A stretch of 64,000 nucleotides of DNA from Sipunculus nudus. Taxonomy: Eukaryota; Annelida; Sipuncula; Golfingiida; Sipunculidae. Under the pieces are notes generated by a model. That model saw nothing but the letters and a program-made list of their open reading frames with translations. It was not told the origin of the DNA and searched no databases. Positions 12,395 through 24,300 of the stretch are shown here, one piece after another. The position numbers and the translations under genes are program-made. The DNA is taken from positions 79,756,142 to 79,820,141 of the forward strand of contig CM049306.1 of NCBI GenBank assembly GCA_026874595.1, read 5' to 3'. The stretch's first letter is position 1; each line of letters begins with the position of its first letter.

Positions 12395-13293
12395 GCCTTT
12401 GATTTTCAAGGCAGTATGAGATGCTAATGAATGAAAATCATGTAAGATCTAACATTTCTTAAGTTTCATAATTCTATTTCAATTGTTACAAAAATAATAT
12501 AGAAACAATGGTTTAAATACTATCTTTATGGACCCTTATAACATGTATGAATCACCTTCCTCAGAAAATATTCAAATGCATCACCTTATTTCAATTTTAA
12601 AAGTAAGTATATGAGACATAAGTATTTTAAATTAAGCATCAAATATAAAATTAAGAAAAATTTCCAGAGGTAAGCTCAACCTTTAAACCAGGCTGAATTT
12701 CTTTTTTCTTGTGTGCAAGTTTTATGGGACCACAATGTCCAGTTATGAGAAATTCAGCAATGCCTGCACTGAATAAATACACTGTAAAAAAAAATTACAC
12801 ATAAAAATAAAAACTGTGACCTTATGTAATATTAGTTAGCATATTAGATAAGATTAGATAAGTTCAGCAATCTCATAGTGCATCACAAAAGTATTTCAAT
12901 AAACTAGACCAATTTATGGTACATTTTGATCAAATCCTATTTGTGTGGCATATAATGAGATAAATGCAAAAATGTTATCATGAAATGCAGTGTTGTGCAA
13001 ATGAGACAATTTTCCATTTTTGAGTTACACCTATTTCAATGTGACTGCAAGATTATTTTGCTATGAATCAATAATTCAACACTGACTATAAATCATAAAG
13101 CAGGAATTTGTATGAAAGTACAATATTTGCTTGAAAAAAATTCCAATCTGGGCACCCATATAAAAGTGTGTACAATCTCAGTGGTCAAACTCTGCCTAAT
13201 ATAGAAATGTGAGGCACATATTTATATTATAAAATAAATAAGTATATAACAGCACCACACTGTAACAGTACAGGGAAACATGGGTCTGCACAT

Positions 13294-15325
13294 TTATACA
13301 CTGGTTTCCTTTTTATTCTTCTCTTTCGCCTGCTGTAATACCCACACACTTTCATCCCCACTCATATCTGAACAAGAGTCGTTGCCATTGGCTAAATGCA
13401 CATGCTCACTACTTGAACGAGGCAGGAGCTCTTTTGCTGCAGGATCTTCAGAGTCATCCAGGTCTGAATGCAGTTCTGAATTATGATTGGTTAATTTTTG
13501 CACCATTTTATCAGGATAATTTTGATTGGTTAAAGCATACTGTCTGGGTAGGTCACCATGGTAACCATTATGACTACCAGGGTGAGGCTGTTTGGAGCTT
13601 GTCCTTCCCCTGTGCTCAGGATTTTTACTTTTTCTGTGCGCTTTTGCTGAAGAGTCTGACTGACTGCCTCCGTGATCTGACGGACTGTGCGGGTAACCCT
13701 GATGTGGAAATGAGTCTGTGGGTGATATTCTGCTGCCCTGCCTATTGGCTGGGGGAATGCGCTGTGTAATTTGTTCAACAAACGGGTCTACAGCCGCCTC
13801 CTCTTGCACTCTACCTAACATTTGAGCATCCCAACTGGGCATTGTGTTATAGCACCTTTGATCAGTCGGTGTAGAAGCATGTATCACTGCATAAGGGTTC
13901 TCCAGTTCTGGAGATGTGGGCCGACTGCTTCCAGAGTCCCGGCCACGTGTGTGCCCAGTAAAAGATGACCCACTCAAACGTTTCTTGCTGTGTGGGGGTC
14001 GTGACTCTTGACTGACCTGACTCTGTCCGTCAAGCTCTCGTACTAGCGGTATTGAGTCAGTCATACTTCCCGTGTTGCTACTGTTTGATAACATCTGGAT
14101 CTTCGCTACTTTGGGCATGGTAGTAGAACTGTGGTTCCCTATATGGGTGGGATACACAAACCCTGGTGGGGGATGAGACAGACTGCTGTAGCCGTTGACT
14201 GGCACACCGTGTACCATGTGAGGATTAGACTGTAGAACTGGCAAGTATTGTGAATTGGGCTGACCCAATGGGCTAAGTGGAATCATCGGTGGTGACACTG
14301 CGACAGGTGACAACCTGCTGCCCGATCTACCTAGACTGCTGTAACCTGGTGGCAACTCTCCACTCAGGGGTCTCCCATTTGGTAGCTTACGCTGATCAAT
14401 TTCATTAACATTCATGCTGGCATTTTCTGCACTGCTGTTTCCGAAACTGCGGCGGTTCCGACCATCACTGTGTGCGTGGCTATCTACAGCCGAACTAGTG
14501 TCACTATGGCCGTGCTCTCTATTTAACATTTTCAGCTGTTTAAGCTGGCGGTTCTTTTCCCAATACTTTTTGGCGACTCCGTTTTGTCGCGGGTTGTAAA
14601 ACGATGGGTACTCCCTGATACTGCTACATGCTACTGATGTGTCTGTCACGGAGGCGGTTTGCGAAGGGACTAGATTAACATTAGAAGTTTTACGTGGTCC
14701 ATAACGATAGTTACTAGACCTATTTGTATTATTAGATTTATTAGTAAATGAAGAGTCCAGACTACCCGTAGATTGCACTAAATGCCCGTTTGCTTGAGGT
14801 AAGACAGTTGTGCTGTTAACATCGTACTGTTCATGTTTTTCACAGCAGCAGAAATTGCGCCATTTAGTTCGTGCATCCATCCTTGCTAAACAGTAAAACA
14901 CAAGCATAAACAAACCAAGCACTGAAGCCATAATACCGTAGGAATAGCTAAATAAAATCTCTTGAAAATGTCCTGGGATATAATTAATAAATGGTTTTGC
15001 GACTGCAAACGCAGCAGATGTCCACGTGATCAGGTACAGGAACAGTACTACTGCCAAAGCCCTCAGCTGACTGACAGGCCTGTACTCTAAGTCAAACACA
15101 CTGGAGGTGGTTGAAGCATTATCCTGATTGGTCTGTGCCACAGATTCTAGCTCCTGATTGGTTATATCTGTCTCATCAATCTCTTCTGTCTCTGGGTCTT
15201 CTGAAGGTGGTGTGGCCCCACGTAAAACGCAAGCAATGCAAATGAAGAGTATAAAATTGACCAGACACAGGAAACCGACGGGTCCTATCAAAGCCCCCAG
15301 TGTTGGCTCCCATGCCAAGAAACAG
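13294..15325 (-). CDS. ADGRA3: ADGRA terminal exon: ECL2, TM5-TM7 and cytoplasmic tail
   Basis: A 2032-nt exon ending in TAA. It opens with [20 protein letters not shown], giving the ECL2 cysteine and the start of TM5. A long acidic ICL3 follows, then TM6 ([20 protein letters not shown]) and TM7 ([20 protein letters not shown]). After TM7 comes a CCC cluster ([10 protein letters not shown]), a plausible palmitoylation site. The tail of about 500 residues is Ser-, Pro- and Asn-rich and probably disordered. It finishes KKETSV, a class I PDZ ligand (Ser at position -2, Val at 0) like the ETTV of vertebrate ADGRA2 and ADGRA3. The acceptor is atttcag. Confidence 0.96.
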
Positions 15326-18300
15326 CTGAAATGAGAGAAAATTTGCTTAAGTCACATAGAAATATAATTAGGTACAACCATTCATTCAAAGAAGATACCT
15401 GTGTAAGCAAATAGTTAAACCAGCAAATGGCTAAAATATTTTCTTTCCATCTTGAATCCGATTTCATACAGTAAAGGAAATTTTCACATTATTTTCTTGT
15501 GGTTTATAAAAGTTATATTTAAGAAATTAACATATACTTAAAAGTATACAAAGGTATATAGGCAATCAAGTCTTTCAGAATATAAATTAGTTTGCCCCAT
15601 TTAAAGATTTCTAAATTCTTAAACCAAACAATATCTGTCATCTAACTTTAACACTAGATTTAATAATTAGCATCTTAAAAGTAAAGCTATGACTAAAAGC
15701 ACATCTAGACCACAGAATTACAATATGAACAAGTTTAAGGTAGTAGATAGTAGGGGTTTATAGTCTGATATATTAACAACAATGTCGGTCTCATCCGACA
15801 TATTTTTACAATTTGCCTTCCCGGTCTTTTGGGCCTGTTAATTCTTGGAGCTTTTCTTGGCTCTCTGGGGAGTATACAGTCCCATACACCAAGCAGCCAC
15901 ATATGTCACTAGAAGGTTATTCATTTTATATTTGCCTGACACCCAGTATCCATTTACTCCTGGGTAGAGAGAGCGCACCTTTGTGGTAAAGACTGTGGCT
16001 AGGAGTCTTAGGGCGGAAAGTGGTCCAATCTTGACGCACACCCACAAGCTTGCGGTCATGAGTCCAGTGCACTAACCATTACGCCACCATGCTCCACAAG
16101 TTTTAAGTTCTCTAGTGGGAAAGTACTGATATAGCACTTCCAACATATAGGTATGATAGCTGGATACTTACTATCTTTTATTTACATAATGGTTGAGATT
16201 AACTGCAGCAGTGATGCCACAAATGATGATGGAGATCCCCCAGCCCAGTAAGTAGTAGCGCAGCATCGGGCGGGGTGGCAGGGGACCCTGCAGCAGGTCC
16301 GGTGGAGGAGGGGGTGGCCTGTCACCCTTGGTGAATTTTTTATACATATTGCTGTAAATATGGAGCAAATACATGATCAATATAAATCTGTCCAATAAGG
16401 TTACTATTTGACAATCAGATTTGATGTATTAGAGATTTGACTTATAACAGATTTTTTAAGTCATCAGAAAGTGAGGCCAATTAGATTCAGCTAGCCAATC
16501 TGGATAAAGAATATGATATTTAATAAGGGTACAGTATTTGAAAATGATATAAACTCTCACTCCTCTGTCAAACAAGACATCATCTTGTTTTAACATAAGT
16601 CACATTGGTACTTTCTAACATTTGTATATATACTCATATTGGTCTGTCAATATGATATCTTAAATATGATAAATTATCATAATATCACAACTGTTAGTCT
16701 AAAGTCTGTTTTGTTTTAAGGGGAAATCTGTATTTTTGAATGAATTACTGTTTCACTGGTTTATCTATATATAAATAAAACTTTCAGTTATAGATTTTTA
16801 ACCTTACCTGGTGGTAATTGTTATCCAGAACATGGAACAGAGAGAGAAATAGTGGATAGCGATCCCGGCCACCTGGCAGACCCGCTGGTGGTTAGTGCGG
16901 TGGATACCGAGGATAAACGACAACACCAGGAGGCTGATGCTGATACACAGATTTACCAGCGAGTGTTTCTGTTTCTTCGGAACCTTGATGCTCCTGCGAT
17001 ATGAAAAGCAAAATCATGAATTTGTAGTTTAGACCTGTAACACTATAAATGGTAAATCACCAAATTAAAAAAGATATGTTAAACACACTAGAAGTATACC
17101 CTTAATTTCAACTTGTGACTTGAGACATCTGCGTTTTAGTCTGTATGCAAAGTATGCAAAATGGCAGCCCTCAAGAGTAGTTTCAAAATTTTGAAAGAAA
17201 GTACTCCAAGGACAGTCTCATTGTGGGTTTTTTTTTCTGCTGAGTTTGGTGGCCATCAGTGATCAGACCTGAATCTTTAAGTAGAAGCAGGGGGGGAATG
17301 TACAATGTCAAGTACTTTTGAACACTGTAAGAGTGAAACAAGTACTATATTAAAATTGGTATAACAAGCAAATTTGTGGAATTTATGTCCCCCGCTTCTG
17401 CCTCTTGTCAATATGTTTTAGTTTTTATTTTCCCCTGAAGATGTCTCCACATCTCATAGTGCCTGTGTTTTAGTTTTCCTTGTCCCCTGAAGATGTCCCC
17501 ACGTCATAAATTTTTTGTGTGAATTGGGAACAAAAGGGAAATTTTTGTTCTGTTTTGGAGCTGGTGGTAATAAATATTCAGACAGACACTCCAAAACCAA
17601 TCCCAACCAAGGTAAAGCATGAGAGCAGTCACTGACCCAAATCTGAATGAAACTGGATAATATTTAGGAAAGTTATCATATAGGCCATGGGCTAGTGGGG
17701 GTCATAGTGCACCCCCCTTGTGATTTACTTTAATGGGTATTTTCATGAAGCCCTAGGTCTAACAAGTCAGAAAATTGATGTTGCCAGCAAAAAAACTGGG
17801 ATGGAAGATGCCCCAATGGACTTTTGAACTACGCCTACTTTTACAGCTGGAGGCAGATAATTAGAGGTATGGGAAATTCAAATAGCCCTAACTTTGCAAC
17901 TCATGACCCAAATATTTCAAATGACCACTTAAAATGTTTGCCTTGGCAAGATCTACAAGTCGATACAAATGATATGCAAATTTATTCTGTAAAAAGGTCA
18001 CCAGAGGTGATCTGAGATTTTATTCTGGCTGATTTGACCTTGAAGATCCAGTTGAAGGTCGGCAGTTATCGATCATCTCAAGGAACTAGATTAAAACAAT
18101 AGTGTTTCAATTTCGAGGAAAAATATGTCATACTTCAAAAGTTATGGGGTTCACAATTTTTTTTATTTCATCCAATTTGACCTTGATGATGAAGGTCAAG
18201 GTCACAAGATTTTTATCTTTTCCGAGATTTTGGTGGAGACATGTCACAAGTTAAATTTCATGAAAATATATTGGATGGTTCAAAAGTTATAATGTTCGCA

Positions 18301-21300
18301 GATACTTTCTATTCTAACCAACATGACCTTGAAGATCCAGATCAAGGTCACCAGTTTTTGAGCTCTTCAAAGAACTTGATTTAAACAATTGGTGTTTCAA
18401 ATTTGAGGAAATAAATATGGGATTTTTCGGCCTATTTGGCCTTGATGATGGTTAACTTCACCGGTTTTCGAACTCGTCCGAGATTTTGGTAGAAACAATT
18501 TAAATTAAAAAATTTCATGAAAAATTGTTGAGTCGTTCAAACATTATCGCTGACGCCGACGACATACCAAACACTATATGTCCCCCAGTATTACAAATTA
18601 CATATGATTAATATTATTTCTCTCCCGGATATATTACTAATGTCATCGTAGTATGACAATTGTGATAACTGATTAAAAATTACAATTTTATTAATGGAGC
18701 AATATTTATATCTTTATACTTTATCCTTTATCCGCCGGCCTCTGTGCATTTTGGCGGACTTTTGCAGTCTAGTTTATTTGATTTATGGACCTCTGTCAGT
18801 CTTTTTTTTTTCTTACTTATGATTGCCTGTAAGTCTATTTGATCCCCTGTCTTTTCTGACCATCTGTCTACCTGACTATCATCTTGACTGAAAAACTCTG
18901 ACAGGCTGGCTCACTATCTAACCTGTTTCTCATGTTAACTCTCTATTGCAGTACAAATTACTTTCTTTCTGAGTAAATGTCTCTCTGTCTAACTTACTGT
19001 CTGACTGACAGGCTGTTTGCCTAATTAGTATTCGAGCAACTGCGTGGTCCATTAAAAAATACAGAAATATTGCCAGTGGGGTTGCCAGTCAGTCAGATTA
19101 CCACAGATAGTCAATAGATAGTCAGATAAGACCGTCAGATAGACCATTACGGACCTTGTCAGGCAGTCATTGATATCTGACTGGATTATGACTAGCTCTG
19201 GTGGTAAAAACCATTCCCACTACCTGGCTTTAACCCTAGCTGTTCATCTGCCATGGTCTTTCTGACTGACCAGCTCTCTGAGGGCCAGCCTGTTTGATAT
19301 ATTTATTATTTATCTGGTGTTTTGTCTACTAGCAAGGCTTTCTGACGGAGTTCCCTGGAGGCCCATTTGCCTGGTTAGTTAGCTGGTTCTCTATGAGGAT
19401 ACTGTGGTTGGCTTTATATTGGCGAGGCTGAAATTTCGCGATTTCTTCATTTTAAACTTTTTGCGAAGGTTTTATCTTCGCGATTGCACCAGAACCTATA
19501 CAACCTAAGTGCTTTTGTATTTTGTATTGATTTTGAATTTAGAATATCTCCTACAATATCTCATTCAATTCTGGTTCAGCCATTCACTTGTGACCCGTGT
19601 CATAGTTGATATATCTCATGTGATGACCACGTGTTTAACAATAAATATAGTGCTTGTATGCATGGGCCAGTTCCCATACCATGCAACGATTAGATTGCTG
19701 ATTTCATGTTATATTTTCGGTGATATCTAATCTGTTTTTGTAGATGGATCAGCCCCTCATATTCATCTTAGTTGATTAGGGATTTTATTCCCCAGGGTTT
19801 CATATAAGTGATTATTTCACATTCGCAAATATAGCGAATTTAAAACCCTCGCGAATAAAAAGTCAACCACAGTATATATCTGATAGTCAGATTGATGACT
19901 AAAGCTCTAGCATTTATATATTGCTGAACAAAGGAGGCGCCGCCTTGTGGATATCCAGTCTTGTAGTCAGACATACCAGATAAATAATAAATATGTCAAA
20001 CAGACTGGCCGTTAGAGGGCTGGTCAGTCAGAATGACAATGACAGATGATCAGCTATGGTTATAGCCAGATAGTGGGAATGGTTTTTACCACCAGAGCTA
20101 GTCAGAAACAAATCAGATATCAGTGACTGCCTGACAAGGTCTGTGAAGAAGGTCTGACTGTCTTATCTGACTATTTACTGACTATCTTCGGAAATCTGAC
20201 TGACTGACAACCCCAATGGCAGTGTTTCTGTATTTTGTAATGGACTATGCAGTTGCTCGAATACTAATTAGGCAAACAGCCTGTCAGTCAGACAGATAGA
20301 CATTTACTCAAACAGAAAGTAAGATGTACCGCAAGAGAGACAGTCATTTGATCAGAGAGTTAACATGAGAAACAGGTTAGATAGTGAGCCCGCCTGTCAG
20401 AGTTTTTCAGTCAAGATGATAGTCAGGTAGACAGATAATCAGACATGACAGGCGAACGAATAGACTAACAGACAGTCATAAGAAAAAAAAAAGACTGACA
20501 GAGGTCCATAAATAAAATAGACTAGCAACAAAGTCTTCTAAAATGCACCAAGAGATGCCAATAAAGGACAAGTATATAAAAAGTATAAAGACGCTTCATT
20601 AATAAAATTGCAATTTTTAATCAGTCATCTCAAATATTATACTATGATGATATCAGTGATATATCTGGGAGAGAAATAATATTAAACATATGTAATTAAT
20701 TAGAGAATTAATTATTAATTATTATATGAATTATAATAACTAATATATTGTATACCTGTGATAGAAATGGATATATGCACTAAAAGCGGATTTATGCAAA
20801 AAAAATACATTGGCTGGTTACTAGTCAAATTAAAATTAGGGTTTTGCTGTTAACAAAGATCAATGAACCAGTGACGACTATCTAAGAACATATATATATG
20901 TCAAGAAATAAGATAGAAACCGGTAAGAATTGGGATGAATGTTTATTGGAAATGTGTCAATTGATAGATAGAAAGTAACATACATTTGTTTCAATATTAA
21001 AATTTCATAGCAGGCTTTACAACAACCATGTGTATCAAACAGCTATGGTGTTGGTTAGGTCAACCTTTGTTTACTTTTGACTTCAACAAAGTGTTTGTTG
21101 AAAATAGTTGCATAATTTGATGTTTCATTTTATAGATGAACTCAAATATCATATTTTGTGGTCATTTGCATAGATTCAATAGAAGATTCCAAAGAACCAC
21201 TTGTTAAATTTTGCCTTACTCCATTCGACACATTCAGCAAGACGTTCAAAGATTATGTAAAAGTGCAGAAATTTCTCACATACCGCGGGGTAATCACTAC

Positions 21301-24300
21301 TTCTTTTCATTTTTTTTTACTCCAGGTATTAAAAAGCACATGTAAATTTTCATTTAAATTAAATTTCAATAAAGAAAAAAACGTTTTATGGTCTTGGCGA
21401 TAAATATACCCTGATAATGCGAGAAATTAAAGGTAAAGGTCAAAGTTTGTGGCCTTTTGACCTCTGGTGACCTTTTTACAGAATGAATTTGCATATCATT
21501 TGTATCGACTTGTAGATCTTCACAAAGCAAACATTTTAAGTCGTCATTTGAAATATTTGGGTCAAGAGGTGCAAAGTTAGGGCTTTTTGAGTTTTCCATA
21601 CCCCTAATTAACTGCCTCCAGCTGTAAAAGTAGGCGTGGTTAAAAAGTCCACCGGGGGTACCTTCCATCCCAGTTTTTCTGCTGGCAACATCAATTTTCT
21701 GACTTGTTAGACCTAGGGCTAAACGGAAATACCCATTAAAGTAAATCACAAGGGGGGTGCACTATGACCCCCACTAGCCCATGGCCTAATAGGGAAACAA
21801 AACCGGACAGACGAACAGACAGAGGGACAGACCGACAAACCGAAATCAATGTCCCCCGTTCCCAGAAATGAGGGACAACAAAAACAAGGCAATGCATTGT
21901 TATCGAAAGCTCCTATTAATCAATATTAAAGGGTTGATTACTTTTCACATGGGACATACTGATGACGGACATAAACTGTCACTATCCTTTTTTTTAACAA
22001 AAAAATATGTATTTTCTAAAAAATTTGTTTTAAACAGCATGACATAACCTGGGTTAAGGGTAAATATAAAGAAATGTACATTTTCTAATTACCTGTGGCA
22101 AGATGTATATGTGATGATCAGCCCCAGCATGCATAGCAGCAGGTTTGCGCTGCCCATATACACAACCGGCTTCATACTAAACATCACGCCGAGGACCCGG
22201 TACCAGGGAATGTTCTCTGAATCGGTGCTGATCAGGTCCTGTAAGATAATTACAACATCAACAAGGAACTTTTATACTGAATTTTTAAACAAACCCTCAT
22301 GTAATACAAGCCAGACAATAGTCAGACATGATGAAGGTTAATAACATTTCAACTACACTCAAACAAAAAGATATTAAAAAAAAACTAATACTGATTCAAT
22401 AACACTTAAACTGCACTAAAACAAAACAAAAAGATATCAGGAACTAAGCTGCCTACCTAATACTTACTGACTTTCACACTCCAAACAAACAATACTGTAA
22501 TGAATATACCGAAAACTAGAGAATTTCATAATCATCACTACAAAACTTACACAGACTTGGTACACAAGAGTTTCAGTACCTGTCAATACCAGAAACTCAA
22601 ACCAACATAGTATACACATCAAGCTTTTTTTTATGAACAGCTGTGTTTGAAAACAATAAAGACAATGACAAGTACTCTTCATATTTAAGTGTGAAAATAG
22701 CTGTGACTCAATTGTCTAAATCTGAACTTTTTAAAAAACTATTTTCTTTGTCCCAAGAATTTTTTTTAATACATCTTCCCTTTTCCTGAATTCATGTTAA
22801 ATACAATAAAAAATCTGAAAAAAAATGCAGACTGATCTAGAATTAAAAGCAGATTGATCCAGAACTAAATGCAGATTGATCCAATCATACTGAAAACAAT
22901 ATGGAAAACGAAAATGAAAATTTGAAAGAATATCCACTTCAATTATGCACCAAGTCTTCACACCATGTCTACAGCTCTGCTATGTTTCAGTTGATATTGT
23001 TTTCCGTTGCTTTTTTAATCTTTATGAGTGACAAGTTCCCAGAGCTAATCTAAATGCAGCAATCACCTGAGAAAAGATCTCCAATAGTGGAGACAGAAAA
23101 ACACCTACTTCAGATCTGGATGACATGTGACCTTGAGATGAAAGGGAATTATGGGAAAATAATCAATAAGCTTCCATGTTTAGCAGTCATATGTAATCTA
23201 AATTACTCTGCCCAGTAAGGACCTTTGCATGCCAAATGCTCTGTAAGCCATTCAGGCTAAAAAAGCACATAAAATGTTAAAAGTATTCTATTCCCAATAG
23301 GTAGATGGAAGGAATAAACAGTACAAATGCTGAAGGATTCAGGAAATGTGAGATGAATTTATTAGTAAACTCAGCCTGGACAATCTAGTTTTACATGCTT
23401 CAAGCATGCATCCTGCTTAATCATAAAGATCATTACCACTAATATTCATGTGACTTTTTTTTTAGCTCAAGGGGTTTGCAGATGAACTTGAAAAATTGGG
23501 GTACTTGAATGCACGCTATTCTTCACAGCATGCATTATTAAATATAATTTAAGGTTGTTGTCTGAGAGGGGATGGTGCTTTACCTGCAGGAAACACTCAA
23601 TTTTTTGTCATACTTTCCTTTTCTAAATAATTTCTACCCATAAAACACAGAGAAATATCTCTAACACATGAGATTATGGTTTCTAGGCATGACACAAATA
23701 GCTTTTTGAATGCATGCTACCTGTCTGGATGAATGATATAATCTTCCATGCCATGCACCCAAACACATTCTATTTTTTTATGTCTGGTCACTGAATTAAT
23801 CTGGAGAATACATACATCATTCACCTTTGCAGTTTTTTTTATATTATTTTTTCTACTAGTCAAAATGTTTGAGGTTAGATCTAAAATTGACTAATTTTGC
23901 TGTGGATATTATATTGTATTATTTAAATATTTTAGTATATAAACTGAAGAATTATAAGCATTACAATGGCATATTTCTGGTTTATATAAATTATATCTGA
24001 TTTTCTTTATATTATTATTGGAAAATATTTCAGCTTGCTAAAATTCATGCCTGTGCACAACAAATCAATTGCAGCACAATCCTAATATCTGTATGGACCA
24101 CAGAATATTTGGTAAATTGGTCAATTACCAATCATACAGTTCATGTTTAGACTGACAAGTTTAAATGTTTCTCTCACACCCTGTTGCACCCACTACAGAT
24201 ATACTGAGAGACAGTGATACAGTTTACTCTGATTAGCCAATGCATGTTAAATATGAACTGCTCATGCACTAGTTGGCTATAAACCTGTCATTGTTGTGAG

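Larger units (their letters stand above)
10690..13293 (-). other. Probable 3' UTR and downstream sequence of the ADGRA gene
   Basis: AT-rich sequence with no sustained frame follows the stop codon. AATAAA signals on the minus strand occur at 12389-12394 (in GGCAATAAACATTG) and 10717-10722 (in AGCAATAAAGTTATTG). Use of the first would give a 3' UTR of about 0.9 kb, the second about 2.6 kb. A repeat fragment starting tacagtagaacttctctata near 11192 lies inside. Which site is used is unknown without transcripts. Confidence 0.5.

Noticed and set aside
13413-13769. Plus-strand ORF of 118 codons
   Set aside because: Antisense shadow of the receptor's terminal exon.
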